Of a DNA stretch of 64,000 nucleotides, positions 15,001 through 28,200 are shown one piece after another. Below the pieces are notes generated by a model. It searched no databases. It worked only from the letters and a program-made list of their open reading frames with translations, and had not been told where the DNA came from. Position 1 is the stretch's first letter, and every line of letters starts with the position of its first letter. Position numbers and translations under genes: made by a program. This DNA is from Pseudorasbora parva (Eukaryota > Chordata > Actinopteri > Cypriniformes > Gobionidae). The stretch is taken from contig NC_090191.1 of assembly GCF_024679245.1 (NCBI RefSeq), forward strand, positions 5,844,267-5,908,266, written 5' to 3'.

Positions 15001-18000
15001 GGACATTTTCAAGTTTCTCTAATCTTCTCGGAACTTTGGATTCCGATAGGGGGTGCTGTGAGGTAGAGAGGAGCGTTGGTTTGGGGGCCCTGGAGCCTTC
15101 CATAGCTGAACGGGAGCCCCAAACATTAAAAAGGTCAATTTTCAAATTTATGCTGTGGCTCCAAATAACAGGTCCACGGGACTGCCTTTTCTATGCAAAT
15201 TAAGCACTCAAATCACCTGAAAGTTAGATGAGTGTGTTTGTTTGAGTGTGCCCTGTACAGTAGAGGTGTTTTGATCCATAAAATGTGTATTAAATGTGAA
15301 ATATCATCTATGAACACTATGTCCAGGAGATTAGTTATTTGGCAGCCATTACGTAATTGGGAATCTGTACGTCTTTGTTTTTTCAACTCCCGTTCGACCC
15401 CAGAAGGCCCTAGGTCCCCCAGGCATGCGTTCCTATCTACGTCTCAGCGGCCCCTATCGGAATCCAGAGTTTCGAGAAGATCCGAGAAACTTCATTTTCC
15501 ACCCAAAAAAATCTATAAGGCATACCCCTTTGTGTTTTTTGTAGGGACATTTTCAAGTTTCTCCAATCTTCTCAGAACTTTGGATTCCGATAGGGGGTGC
15601 TGTGAGGTAGAGAGGAGCGTTGGTTTGGGGGCCCTGGAGCCTTCCATAGCTGAACGGGAGCCCCAAACATTAAAAAGGTCAATTTTCAAATTTATGCTGT
15701 GGCTCCAAATAACAGGTCCACGGGACTGCCTTTTCTATGCAAATTAAGCACTCAAATCACCTGAAAGTTAGATGAGTGTGTTTGTTTGAGTGTGCCCTGT
15801 ACAGTAGAGGTGTTTTGATCCATAAAATGTGTATTAAATGTGAAATATCATCTATGAACACTATGTCCAGGAGATTAGTTATTTGGCAGCCATTACGTAA
15901 TTGGGAATCTGTACGTCTTTGTTTTTTCAACTCCCGTTCGACCCCAGAAGGCCCTAGGTCCCCCAGGCATGCGTTCCTATCTACGTCTCAGCGGCCCCTA
16001 TCGGAATCCAGAGTTTCGAGAAGATCCGAGAAACTTCATTTTCCACCCAAAAAAATCTATAAGGCATACCCCTTTGTGTTTTTTGTAGGGACATTTTCAA
16101 GTTTCTCCAATCTTCTCAGAACTTTGGATTCCGATAGGGGGTGCTGTGAGGTAGAGAGGAGCGTTGGTTTGGGGGCCCTGGAGCCTTCCATAGCTGAACG
16201 GGAGCCCCAAACATTAAAAAGGTCAATTTTCAAATTTATGCTGTGGCCCCAAATAACAGGTCCACAGGACTGCCTTTTCTATGCAAATTAAGCACTCAAA
16301 TCACCTGAAAGTTAGATGAGTGTGTTTGTTTGAGTGTGCCCTGTACAGTAGAGGTGTTTGGATCCATAAAATGTATATTAAATGTGAAATATCATCTATG
16401 AACACTATGTCCAGGAGATTAGTTATTTGGCAGGCATTACGTAATTGGGAATCTGTACGTCTTTGTTTTTTCAACTCCCGTTCGACCCCAGAAGGCCCTA
16501 GGTCCACCAGGCATGCGCTCCTATCTACGTCTCAGCGGCCCCTATCGGAATCCAGAGTTTCGAGAAGATCAGAGAAACTTCATTTTCCACCCCAAAAAAT
16601 CTATAAGGCATACCCCTTTGTGTTTTTTGGAGGGACATTTTCAAGTTTCTCCAATCTTCTTGGAACTTTGGATTCCGATAGGGGGTGCTGCGAGGTAGAG
16701 AGGAGCGTTGGTTTGGGGGCCCTGGAGCCTTCCATAGCTGAACGGGAGCCCCAAAAATAGAAACGTCCATTTTCAAATTTATGCTGTGGCCACAAATAAC
16801 GGGTCCCCGGGACTGCCTTTTCTATGCAAATTAAGCACTCAAATCACCTGAAAGTTAGATGAATGTGTTTGTTTGAGTGTGCCCTGTACAGTAGAGGTGT
16901 TTTGATCCATAAAATGTGTATTAAATGTGAAATATCATCTATGAACACTATGTCCAGGAGATTAGTTATTTGGCAGCCATTACGTAATTAGGAATCTGTA
17001 CGTCTTTGTTTTTTCAACTCCCGTTCGACCCCAGAAGGCCCTAGGTCCCCCAGGCATGCGTTCCTATCTACGTCTCAGCGGCCCCTATCGGAATCCAGAG
17101 TTTCGAGAAGATCAGAGAAACTTCATTTTCCACCCAAAAAAATCTATAAGGCATACCCCTTTGTGTTTTTTGGAGGGACATTTTCAAGTTTCTCCAATCT
17201 TCTCGGAACTTTGGATTCCGATAGGGGGTGCTGTGAGGTAGAGAGGAGCGTTGGTTTGGGGGCCCTGGAGCCTTCCATAGCTGAAAGGGAGCCCCAAACA
17301 TTAAAAAGGTCAATTTTCAAATTTATGCTGTGGCCCCAAATAACAGGTCCACAGGACTGCCTTTTCTATGCAAATTAAGCACTCAAATCACCTGAAAGTT
17401 AGATGAGTGTGTTTGTTTGAGTATGCCCTGTACAGTAGAGGTGTTTTGATCCATAAAATGTATATTAAATGTGAAATATCATCTATGAACACTATGTCCA
17501 GGAGATTAGTTATTTGGCAGGCATTACGTAATTGGGAATCTGTACGTCTTTGTTTTTTCAACTCCCGTTCGACCCCAGAAGGCCCTAGGTCCACCAGGCA
17601 TGCGCTCCTATCTACGTCTCAGCGGCCCCTATCGGAATCCAGAGTTTCGAGAAGATCAGAGAAACTTCATTTTCCACCCAAAAAAATCTATAAGGCATAC
17701 CCCTTTGTGTTTTTTGGAGGGACATTTTCAAGTTTCTCCAATCTTCTTGGAACTTTGGATTCCGATAGGGGGTGCTGCGAGGTAGAGAGGAGCGTTGGTT
17801 TGGGGGCCCTGGAGCCTTCCATAGCTGAACGGGAGCCCCAAAAATAGAAACGTCCATTTTCAAATTTATGCTGTGGCCACAAATAACGGGTCCCCGGGAC
17901 TGCCTTTTCTATGCAAATTAAGCACTCAAATCACCTGAAAGTTAGATGAGTGTGTTTGTTTGAGTGTGCCCTGTACAGTAGAGGTGTTTTGATCCATAAA

Positions 18001-21000
18001 ATGTATATTATATGTAAAATATCATCTATGAACACTATGTCCAGGAGATTAGTTATTTGGCAGCCATTACGTAATTGGGAATCTGTACGTCTTTGTTTTT
18101 TCAACTCCCGTTCGAACCCAGAAGGCCCTAGGTCCACCAGGCATGTGCTCCTATCTACGTCTCAGCGGCCCCTATCGGAATCCAGAGTTTCGAGAAGATC
18201 AGAGAAACTTCATTTTCCACCCCAAAAAATCTATAAGGCATACCCCTTTGTGTTTTTTGGAGGGACATTTTCAAGTTTCTCCAATCTTCTCGGAACTTTG
18301 GATTCCGATAGGGGGTGCTGTGAGGTAGAGAGGAGCGTTGGTTTGGGGGCCCTGGAGCCTTCCATAGCTGAACGGGAGCCCCAAACATTAAAAAGGTCAA
18401 TTTTCAAATTTATGCTGTGGCCCCAAATAACAGGTCCACGGGACTGCCTTTTCTATGCAAATTAAAAACTCAAATCACCTGAAAGTTAGATGAGTGTGTT
18501 TGTTTGAGTATGCCCTTTACAGTAGAGGTGTTTTGATCCATAAAATGTATATTAAATGTGAAATATCATCTATGAACACTATGTCCAGGAGATTAGTTAT
18601 TTGGCAGCCATAACGTAATTGGGAATCTGTACGTCTTTGTTTTTTCAACTCCCGTTCGACCCCAGAAGGCCCTAGGTCCCCCAGGCATGCGTTCCTATCT
18701 ACGTCTCAGCGGCCCCTATCGGAATCCAGAGTTTCGAGAAGATCAGAGAAACTTCATTTTCCACCCAAAAAAATCTATAAGGCATACCCCTTTGTGTTTT
18801 TTGGAGGGACATTTTCAAGTTTCTCTAATCTTCTCGGAACTTTGGATTCCGATAGGGGGTGCTGTGAGGTAGAGAGGAGCGTTGGTTTGGGGGCCCTGGA
18901 GCCTTCCATAGCTGAACGGGAGCCCCAAACATTAAAAAGGTCAATTTTCAAATTTATGCTGTGGCTCCAAATAACAGGTCCACGGGACTGCCTTTTCTAT
19001 GCAAATTAAGCACTCAAATCACCTGAAAGTTAGATGAGTGTGTTTGTTTGAGTGTGCCCTGTACAGTAGAGGTGTTTTGATCCATAAAATGTGTATTAAA
19101 TGTGAAATATCATCTATGAACACTATGTCCAGGAGATTAGTTATTTGGCAGCCATTACGTAATTGGGAATCTGTACGTCTTTGTTTTTTCAACTCCCGTT
19201 CGACCCCAGAAGGCCCTAGGTCCCCCAGGCATGCGTTCCTATCTACGTCTCAGCGGCCCCTATCGGAATCCAGAGTTTCGAGAAGATCCGAGAAACTTCA
19301 TTTTCCACCCAAAAAAATCTATAAGGCATACCCCTTTGTGTTTTTTGTAGGGACATTTTCAAGTTTCTCCAATCTTCTCAGAACTTTGGATTCCGATAGG
19401 GGGTGCTGTGAGGTAGAGAGGAGCGTTGGTTTGGGGGCCCTGGAGCCTTCCATAGCTGAACGGGAGCCCCAAACATTAAAAAGGTCAATTTTCAAATTTA
19501 TGCTGTGGCCCCAAATAACAGGTCCACAGGACTGCCTTTTCTATGCAAATTAAGCACTCAAATCACCTGAAAGTTAGATGAGTGTGTTTGTTTGAGTGTG
19601 CCCTGTACAGTAGAGGTGTTTGGATCCATAAAATGTATATTAAATGTGAAATATCATCTATGAACACTATGTCCAGGAGATTAGTTATTTGGCAGGCATT
19701 ACGTAATTGGGAATCTGTACGTCTTTGTTTTTTCAACTCCCGTTCGACCCCAGAAGGCCCTAGGTCCACCAGGCATGCGCTCCTATCTACGTCTCAGCGG
19801 CCCCTATCGGAATCCAGAGTTTCGAGAAGATCAGAGAAACTTCATTTTCCACCCCAAAAAATCTATAAGGCATACCCCTTTGTGTTTTTTGGAGGGACAT
19901 TTTCAAGTTTCTCCAATCTTCTTGGAACTTTGGATTCCGATAGGGGGTGCTGCGAGGTAGAGAGGAGCGTTGGTTTGGGGGCCCTGGAGCCTTCCATAGC
20001 TGAACGGGAGCCCCAAAAATAGAAACGTCCATTTTCAAATTTATGCTGTGGCCACAAATAACGGGTCCCCGGGACTGCCTTTTCTATGCAAATTAAGCAC
20101 TCAAATCACCTGAAAGTTAGATGAATGTGTTTGTTTGAGTGTGCCCTGTACAGTAGAGGTGTTTTGATCCATAAAATGTGTATTAAATGTGAAATATCAT
20201 CTATGAACACTATGTCCAGGAGATTAGTTATTTGGCAGCCATTACGTAATTAGGAATCTGTACGTCTTTGTTTTTTCAACTCCCGTTCGACCCCAGAAGG
20301 CCCTAGGTCCCCCAGGCATGCGTTCCTATCTACGTCTCAGCGGCCCCTATCGGAATCCAGAGTTTCGAGAAGATCAGAGAAACTTCATTTTCCACCCCAA
20401 AAAATCTATAAGGCATACCCCTTTGTGTTTTTTGGAGGGACATTTTCAAGTTTCTCCAATCTTCTCGGAACTTTGGATTCCGATAGGGGGTGCTGTGAGG
20501 TAGAGAGGAGCGTTGGTTTGGGGGCCCTGGAGCCTTCCATAGCTGAAAGGGAGCCCCAAACATTAAAAAGGTCAATTTTCAAATTTATGCTGTGGCCCCA
20601 AATAACAGGTCCACAGGACTGCCTTTTCTATGCAAATTAAGCACTCAAATCACCTGAAAGTTAGATGAGTGTGTTTGTTTGAGTATGCCCTGTACAGTAG
20701 AGGTGTTTTGATCCATAAAATGTATATTAAATGTAAAATATCATCTATGAACACTATGTCCAGGAGATTAGTTATTTGGCAGCCATTACGTAATTGGGAA
20801 TCTGTACGTCTTTGTTTTTTCAACTCCCGTTCGAACCCAGAAGGCCCTAGGTCCACCAGGCATGTGCTCCTATCTACGTCTCAGCGGCCCCTATCGGAAT
20901 CCAGAGTTTCGAGAAGATCAGAGAAACTTCATTTTCCACCCCAAAAAATCTATAAGGCATACCCCTTTGTGTTTTTTGGAGGGACATTTTCAAGTTTCTC

Positions 21001-21725
21001 CAATCTTCTCGGAACTTTGGATTCCGATAGGGGGTGCTGTGAGGTAGAGAGGAGCGTTGGTTTGGGGGCCCTGGAGCCTTCCATAGCTGAACGGGAGCCC
21101 CAAACATTAAAAAGGTCAATTTTCAAATTTATGCTGTGGCCCCAAATAACAGGTCCACGGGACTGCCTTTTCTATGCAAATTAAAAACTCAAATCACCTG
21201 AAAGTTAGATGAGTGTGTTTGTTTGAGTATGCCCTTTACAGTAGAGGTGTTTTGATCCATAAAATGTATATTAAATGTGAAATATCATCTATGAACACTA
21301 TGTCCAGGAGATTAGTTATTTGGCAGCCATAACGTAATTGGGAATCTGTACGTCTTTGTTTTTTCAACTCCCGTTCGACCCCAGAAGGCCCTAGGTCCCC
21401 CAGGCATGCGTTCCTATCTACGTCTCAGCGGCCCCTATCGGAATCCAGAGTTTCGAGAAGATCAGAGAAACTTCATTTTCCACCCAAAAATATCTATAAG
21501 GCATACCCCTTTGTGTTTTTTGGAGGGACATTTTCAAGTTTCTCCAATCTTCTCGGAACTTTGGATTCCGATAGGGGGTGCTGTGAGGTAGAGAGGAGCG
21601 TTGGTTTGGGGGCCCTGGAGCCTTCCATAGCTGAACGGGAGCCCCAAACATTAAAAAGGTCAATTTTCAAATTTATGCTGTGGCTCCAAATAACAGGTCC
21701 ACGGGACTGCCTTTTCTATGCAAAT
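1..21725 (+). repeat. Tandem satellite array, about 544-bp monomer, left part (about 40 monomers)
   Basis: Head-to-tail copies of one monomer fill this stretch. Taking the conserved GTGTGTTTGTTT (one-base variants allowed) as anchor, monomers sit at 528, 1077, 1621, 2165, 2710, 3254, 3798, 4342, 4887, 5431, 5975, 6520, 7069, 7613, 8157, 8701, 9246, 9790, 10334, 10880, 11425, 11969, 12514, 13058, 13602, 14145, 14688, 15232, 15776, 16320, 16863, 17407, 17950, 18494, 19038, 19582, 20125, 20669 and 21213, so spacing is 543-549 bp. The window begins inside a monomer and the left end of the array is not seen. Monomers differ by a few percent at recurring sites: A-run length, an extra CATA, AACATTAAAAAGG versus AAAATAGAAACG, GTATG versus GTGTG. 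Each monomer has internal dyad symmetry. Open frames of up to 171 codons occur in many monomers but start at GTG, change with indels and match no protein I know, so I treat the array as non-coding. Confidence 0.98.
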
Positions 21726-22162
21726 TGTCAAGTCAAACTGGCAAAGATATAAATTAATTACAAACAGGATACAAATGATAAATGAACAGCATAGAAAATA
21801 CATAAATAAATAAAAATAAACGAGAAAATAACTATGGTAATCTCAGCCAATCGGAGCGAGGGGCAGAAAAAGAGAGACGGGAAAAAAGGGATCCAGTGTT
21901 GGAATGAGACGCGGCGGGCGAGCTCTGCCGAAACTCCCGAGCTGGACGCGAGAAATTGCACAGACTCAATAATGAAACCGTTTAATAAGCTTTATTTTCA
22001 ATTCATTTACATTTTCTGTATTTTTTGTCTTTGTCAAAGGTTTTTCACCTTTCTTCTGGTTTAATAAAAAGAAAAGATGAGTGGAATCCAGTTGGCCTCC
22101 GTTGATGATGTCGTTCTCTCTTTCAAGCGGGGAAATTGTGCACGCACAAAATAAGCTTGACA
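21726..22162 (+). repeat. 5' LTR of the BEL/Pao element
   Basis: A 437-bp direct repeat with TG...CA ends. It contains an AATAAA at about 22062 as a likely polyadenylation signal and presumably the promoter. An adjacent CAAAT duplication marks its outer border. Confidence 0.96.
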
Positions 22163-22271
22163 GTGAAAAACCGGGAAGCCAGTAGCAGCTGGAAACCTGT
22201 GGAACTTAAAGAGACAAGAGACACTGATTGAAGAATAATAAATTCTTTTCCCAACATTAACAAAAGTTAAA

Positions 22272-25200
22272 ATGGCAGAGCAAGCGACTGGGAAATCACT
22301 CGAACAGCTGAAAGCTGAAAGGACAGTGGAGAAAAGAGCATTCACACGACTAATCAACACCATAACCAGAGCTTATCAAGAGATGACAGAAGAGGATCTT
22401 CAGGACAGTTTAAATAAACTCACAAAGCAAGCAGAAAAAGTCATGGAAGCAAATGATGATCTTGAAGCGGGCATCGAATTAGAGGCGGAGCTGGACACGG
22501 ATGAGTCACCTGTGTTAACAGAACAGCAGAAAGCCGACCTTGATAAAACAGCGAGCAAATGTGAGTTAAAACTGAAAGAAGTTAAATGTCTTCTCCAAGA
22601 AACTCTCTGGGCCAAGTTTGGAGATATTGAACTGTCCATAGCATTGCAGGTTGCTGTAGCTGAGAGTGAACGTGTCGCAGCAGTAGTTCCAGATGGCAAT
22701 CAAGAAGCATACGAGTTCATGCTCAGTCACCTTCAAAATTTGGTAAAGACCGCAAAAGACCTGCACAGCCGGTGGCAGCGGTGCATTCCCCAAGGTGATC
22801 AAAATAACTTCCGCCAGGGCCTGAGAAGTCTCGAGCTCAATGTTACCAGATTAGTTTCGAGAAAAGCTGATTTCATTCGTGCAAGACGAGAGGAGGAGGC
22901 AGAGAAGTTAACACCGCCACCAACGATCTCTAGCTACCCTGTGGCAACGATTAAGTTAAAGCCAACGTCCCTTCCAAAGTTCACTGGTAACAAACGTGAC
23001 TTTCACAGATGGAAGAGAGACTGGGAAGCGCTTCAGAAGCAGGGCGAACCTACCGGCTCCAAGGAGGTTAAAAAGATCCAGGTTCTTGACAGTCTCGAAG
23101 AGAAGATTGTAAGAGATCTTCGCCTCACCACCTATAATACAGCAGATGACATTTTCCGTGTCTTGGAAAACCGCTATGGAAACGTGACAGCTATTGCTAT
23201 TGAAATAGTGGAGGACTTGCAAAAGCTCCCTGCTATCAGAAGTCACCAGCCACGGAAAATAGTTGAATTAATCCAAACAGTAGAAAAGGCACTTGGAGAT
23301 TTATGTGACCTTGGAAACACTGGCGCTATCAAAAATCCTTTAGTAACAAAGTCAATTGAAGGAAAGCTACCTGAGTCTCTCAAGAAGGAATGGCTTATTC
23401 ACATTTCTGACCAGCAGAGCTCCGTTACGCCAGAAAATCGGTTTGATAATCTGTTAGCATTCCTCAAAAAGCAAGAGAGCATTTATGAGCAGCTTGAACA
23501 GCTAAGGGATGAGGAACCAAGCAGAAGGGAGTCAAGAACTGAGCCAAGATGGGCAAGAACAAAGTCCACAAAATCAAGCAACAACCAATCAGGGTGTGTA
23601 GTCTGTGATGACGTCAAACACAAAAGGAAGCTCTACTTCTGCAAACAGTTTCGTTCACTGAAGCTAACGGACAAAAAGGCCGCAGTAAGAAAACTGGGAG
23701 CTTGTAAAAGGTGTCTTGAAGTCCACGAGGACCATTCATTCTGCAAACCCAACTTTCTCTGCAAGATCCAAGCCTGCAAAGAAGAGAACGTTCCTGAGCA
23801 TCACTATTATTTATGCCCAAATGCTGAAAGGAGAGAGAGCAGTGCTATACAGAAAAAGAGCAAGCTTCATCCTGAAGGAGGAAGAGGCCAGAGGGATTAC
23901 ACAAAAGATCAAGAGGACTTCCTCAGTAAACTCCCATCAGACTTAGCACAGCAATGCCGAAGTGTGTTCTCAAACACAGCATCAAGGGCGTTTAATGTGA
24001 CAAAAGAACACCCAAGTTTGCTAGCAGAAGGTGGGTTGCTGGAACTGCCAGTAATCATGATGCTTCTCAATGTGACCGCTAATGCCGGACAGAAAATTGG
24101 GACACTAATTGATTTGGCATCAGACACTAATTACATAACACACAGTGCTGCAAATCGTCTGAACCTGAGAGGTGAGAGAATCACTCTTGTCATCCATGGA
24201 GTCGGAGGGATGAAAGTTCGTGTAAGAACCAAACGTTATCTTCTTAAAATCAGAGTAAAAACCTTCCAGGGCACTCTCAGGTCACATCAGTTGGCTTGCT
24301 ATGGATTAGAAAGCATTGCAGAGATTCAAAAAACAGTGTCACCTGAGCGATTGCAAGATTTCTTTCCCGATGTTCCCTTAACCGAACTGGCAAGGCCTAA
24401 AGTAGTTGAAATGCTTATAAGCCACCGAGAAGGTCAGTTAGCCCCGCAGAGGGTCAGAGTGGTTGGAGACCTTGTTCTATGGGATGGACCACTGGGAAAG
24501 ACGGTTGGAGGAACTCATCCTGAGCTTTTTGAGGAGGTGGCTGTATCGGCTCACAGGTCCAAAACGCATTTCGCAAGGTCGATGAGAATGGCTGCTGTAA
24601 AGTATGAGGAAGTAATGGAGTTCTGTCCACCAAACAAGCCAGTAGCCAAATTTCATGAATCAAGCGCATCATCCAGCACCCGAGATTTTCTGGAGTGGTG
24701 GAAGTGGGATTCCATCGGCGCAGCGTGTGAGCCTAAATGTGGTGGGTGCCGCTGTGGAAATTGCCAACCAGGTGGGAAGGAAATGACTCTTGCTGAGGAG
24801 AGGGAACTCGAAATAGTAAGAGAAGGCCTCACTTACGTTATGGAGGATAACCACAGCAAGGAGCCACATTGGCATGCCAAGTATCCATGGTTGGAAGATC
24901 CAGCTTCCTTACCAAACAACCGGAAGGCGGTTGAGGCTACTTTCTTGAGGATGGAGAAACAGCTAGCCAAAGAACCTGAATGGAAGGCTCCCTATAGCGC
25001 TCAAGTGCAGGATATGCTTGACAGAGGGGCTGCAGTAAAGTTATCTGAAGAGACAATCACAAACTGGACTGGCCCTGTGTGGTATGTAAGCCATCTTATT
25101 GCTCCTAACCCTCACTCAGTCACAACACCAGTGAGGCTTGTTTGGAACAGCAGCCAAAGGTTCAAAGGTGTTAGCATGAACGATTTGTTAGTGAAAGGAC

Positions 25201-28200
25201 CAGACTTTCTTAACCAGATACGTGCTGTCCTGCTGAGGTTCAGGAGTGGAGTGTATGCGGCATTAGGAGACATCAGGAAAATGTACAATTCCGTTTGGTT
25301 GGAAGACCGTGAAATGAATCTACACAGATTCCTTTGGAGAAACTCTGAAGACGAGGAGCTGGAGGAATACGCGGTCACACGAGTCAACATTGGAGACAAG
25401 CCAGCAGGGTGCATCGCGCAGCTGGCAATGCGTGAAACTGCTAATTTACCATCCTTTGCTCACCTCGAGGAAGAGCGAAGAGTGCTCCATCAAGACAGCT
25501 ATGTTGACGACATTCTCACGTCCCACAATGACTTTAACCAGCTGAAGTCCATCGTAGCAAATGTGGAGCTAATCTTAAAAGCAGGAGGATTTCTTCTTAA
25601 ACCATGGGTCTTCTCAGATCAAAGTGAGAGGGGTGAGTCTGAATATGAGCCCTCTGGAACCAAAGAAAATATCATGGTTCTACCAAACCAAATGCATGAT
25701 GATGAAAACAAAGCACTTGGCCTGGGCTATGATGTGGAAGATGACAAGCTCCGTGTGATGACATCAATTAATTTCTCAAAGAGAAAAAGGAAAATGCGAC
25801 TTGGTCAGAATCTTTTGCAAGAGCAAGTCAGAACCCAAACACCAAACCCACTGACACGGAGGGAGCTGTTGAGTCAGATATCAGGGGTGTATGATCCAGT
25901 AGGCCTAGTGACTCCTGCCAAGCAGAAAGGGGCAATTTTGGTCCGCAGAGCTTTCCAAGAGGCAAAAGATGGAAGGGTTCCAGTCAGTGAAAGTTGGGAC
26001 ACCGCCCTCTCAGATGGTCTTAGGGAAGATGCGGTTAAACTCTTTGAGGAGTATGTCCAGCTTGGCCAAATTAAGTTCACTAGAGCTTTGACTCCCCCAA
26101 ATTCCAGTGATAAACCCTGGGCGATAACCTTTTCAGATGGAAGTGAAAATGCTTATGGTGCGGTAATGTACCTCAGATGGAATTCTGATCAGGGCTCAAT
26201 CATCAAGCTTGTGGAGTCCAAAGCAAAACTGACTCCGTTAGATCACAAAGGAGACGCTGTCAAAGCAGAAATGTGTGGAGCAGTGTTTGCTTCGCGGCTG
26301 CGAAAGTACTTTGAGCAGCATAGCCGAATTCGAGTTGGAAAGTGGTATCACTTGGTTGATAGCCAAACTGTCCTTGGTGCTATACAGCGAGAGAGCAATG
26401 GCTATAAAACATTTTTCGCTAACAGAATTGGAGAAATCCAAGAAATTACTAAGGCGCAAGAATGGTGGTGGATACCAGGTCCACAGAACATTGCAGATGT
26501 GATCACAAGGGGGGCTAATCCTCAAAGTCTTGATGAAAATTCAGAGTGGCAAAATGGGCCAAAGTTCCTTAGCTTACCAGTAGATGAGTGGCCAATAAAG
26601 TCAGCAAAGGATATAGCAGCTACAGCCCGAGAAAGCATCAGTAAGCTTCAAAAGAAGGCATTTGCAGCTGCACTGACAAGGTCTAAATCAAAACAACAGG
26701 GACCAGCTGAATTGTCAAGGCAAAATGAGGATCTCATCCAAGTCCAAACAGAACCCAGGAGACCACCTGCAGGATCAGCTGTCCAAAACTTATTAATAAT
26801 GAAGCAGTTCAGTGAGCTATCCAGACTAGTTAACACAGTAGCGTGGGTTTGGAGGGCAGTGAAAAAGTTCCTTGGCAGAAATCGAACTGTAAATAACCCA
26901 AAGTGGGAGGCAGTCTCTTCAACAGGAACCATCTCCGTGAGAGAAAGACAAGATGCCCTTAGAGACATTTTTCTAGCTGCGCAAGAAGGTATAACCTTCC
27001 CGAACACCACCAGGGACAGGTTAGTTGTGTACGAGGATCCAGACTCTGGGCTGTTGGTTTGTGGTGGAAGAGTGCAGGTCTTTAAAGAAGATCAAGTTAG
27101 CGTCCCGATCCTTCCCTACAATGCATGGGTGTCCACATTGCTAGCCCGAGAATCTCACAGAGAAAGCCATGGAGGTTTGGCTGAAACTTTACTTAGGATG
27201 AGGAGGAAGGCTTGGGTCATCAGGGGTAGAAGAATAGCCCAAAAGGTTGTCGACAGCTGTGTTCAATGCCGGAGGACCAAAGCAAAGAAGTGTCAACAAG
27301 TTATGGGTGATTTGCCACCAGAGAGATCTCAGCCCGCTGTACCTTTCAAGTTTACAACAGTGGATCTCTTTGGGCCCTACCTTGTGAAAGATGATGTTAA
27401 GAAGAGAGCTTCCATGAAGGTCTGGGGTGTTGTCTTTTGCTGTATGTCAAGCAGAGCAATCCACGCAGAGTTGGCAAACACCCAATCAACTGAAAGTTTC
27501 TTAATGGCCTTCCAAAGATTTGCTGCAATTAGGGGCTTTCCTAAAAAGATCTATTCAGATCCTGGCACCAATTTCATCGGTGCAAGACCGGTTCTACAGG
27601 AGCTTTACAAGTTCCTGGAGGGCATCGACAAGTCTGCTCTAGAAGAAACAGCTGCACGAAATGGAACGGAATGGATGTGGAAAATTCATCCAGCCGATTC
27701 TCCACACAGGAATGGAGCTGCGGAGGCTGCAGTGCGCATTCTAAAAAGGGCACTCCAAAACTGTGGAGTCGAGTCTAGTCTCACTTACAGTGAATTCCAA
27801 ACAGTACTTCAAATGGCAGCCAATCTTGCGAACGAGCGGCCTATCGATGCCAGAGCGCAAGCCCAGGAAGACTGTATCCAGTATGTAACTCCAAATGCAC
27901 TACTGCTGGGGCGAGCATCCCAAAGCGGTGATGTCAAAACATTCGACTTTTCCAGTTACCCATTTAAACGCCTCCAAGCAATGCAGGTGATGGTGGATAA
28001 ATTCTGGAGACACTGGAGCCAGCTTGCAGGTCCAAATTTATTCTTAAGGACCAAGTGGTATACCATGCATAGGAATGTTGCAATTGGAGACATCGTCTGG
28101 ATAGCGGATCAAAATGCACTGAGAGGGCAATTTAAACTTGGCAGAGTAATCAGTGTCAATCAGGACAACAAGGGTGTTGTAAGGGACGTCAATGTTCGAA

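Noticed and set aside
1..21725. CRISPR array
   Set aside because: The repeats are direct and contiguous without unique spacers, the unit is over 500 bp, and the DNA is eukaryotic.
22400..27010. Antisense frames of 65-120 codons within the BEL/Pao polyprotein
   Set aside because: Shadow frames opposite a long intact coding sequence, with no recognisable product.
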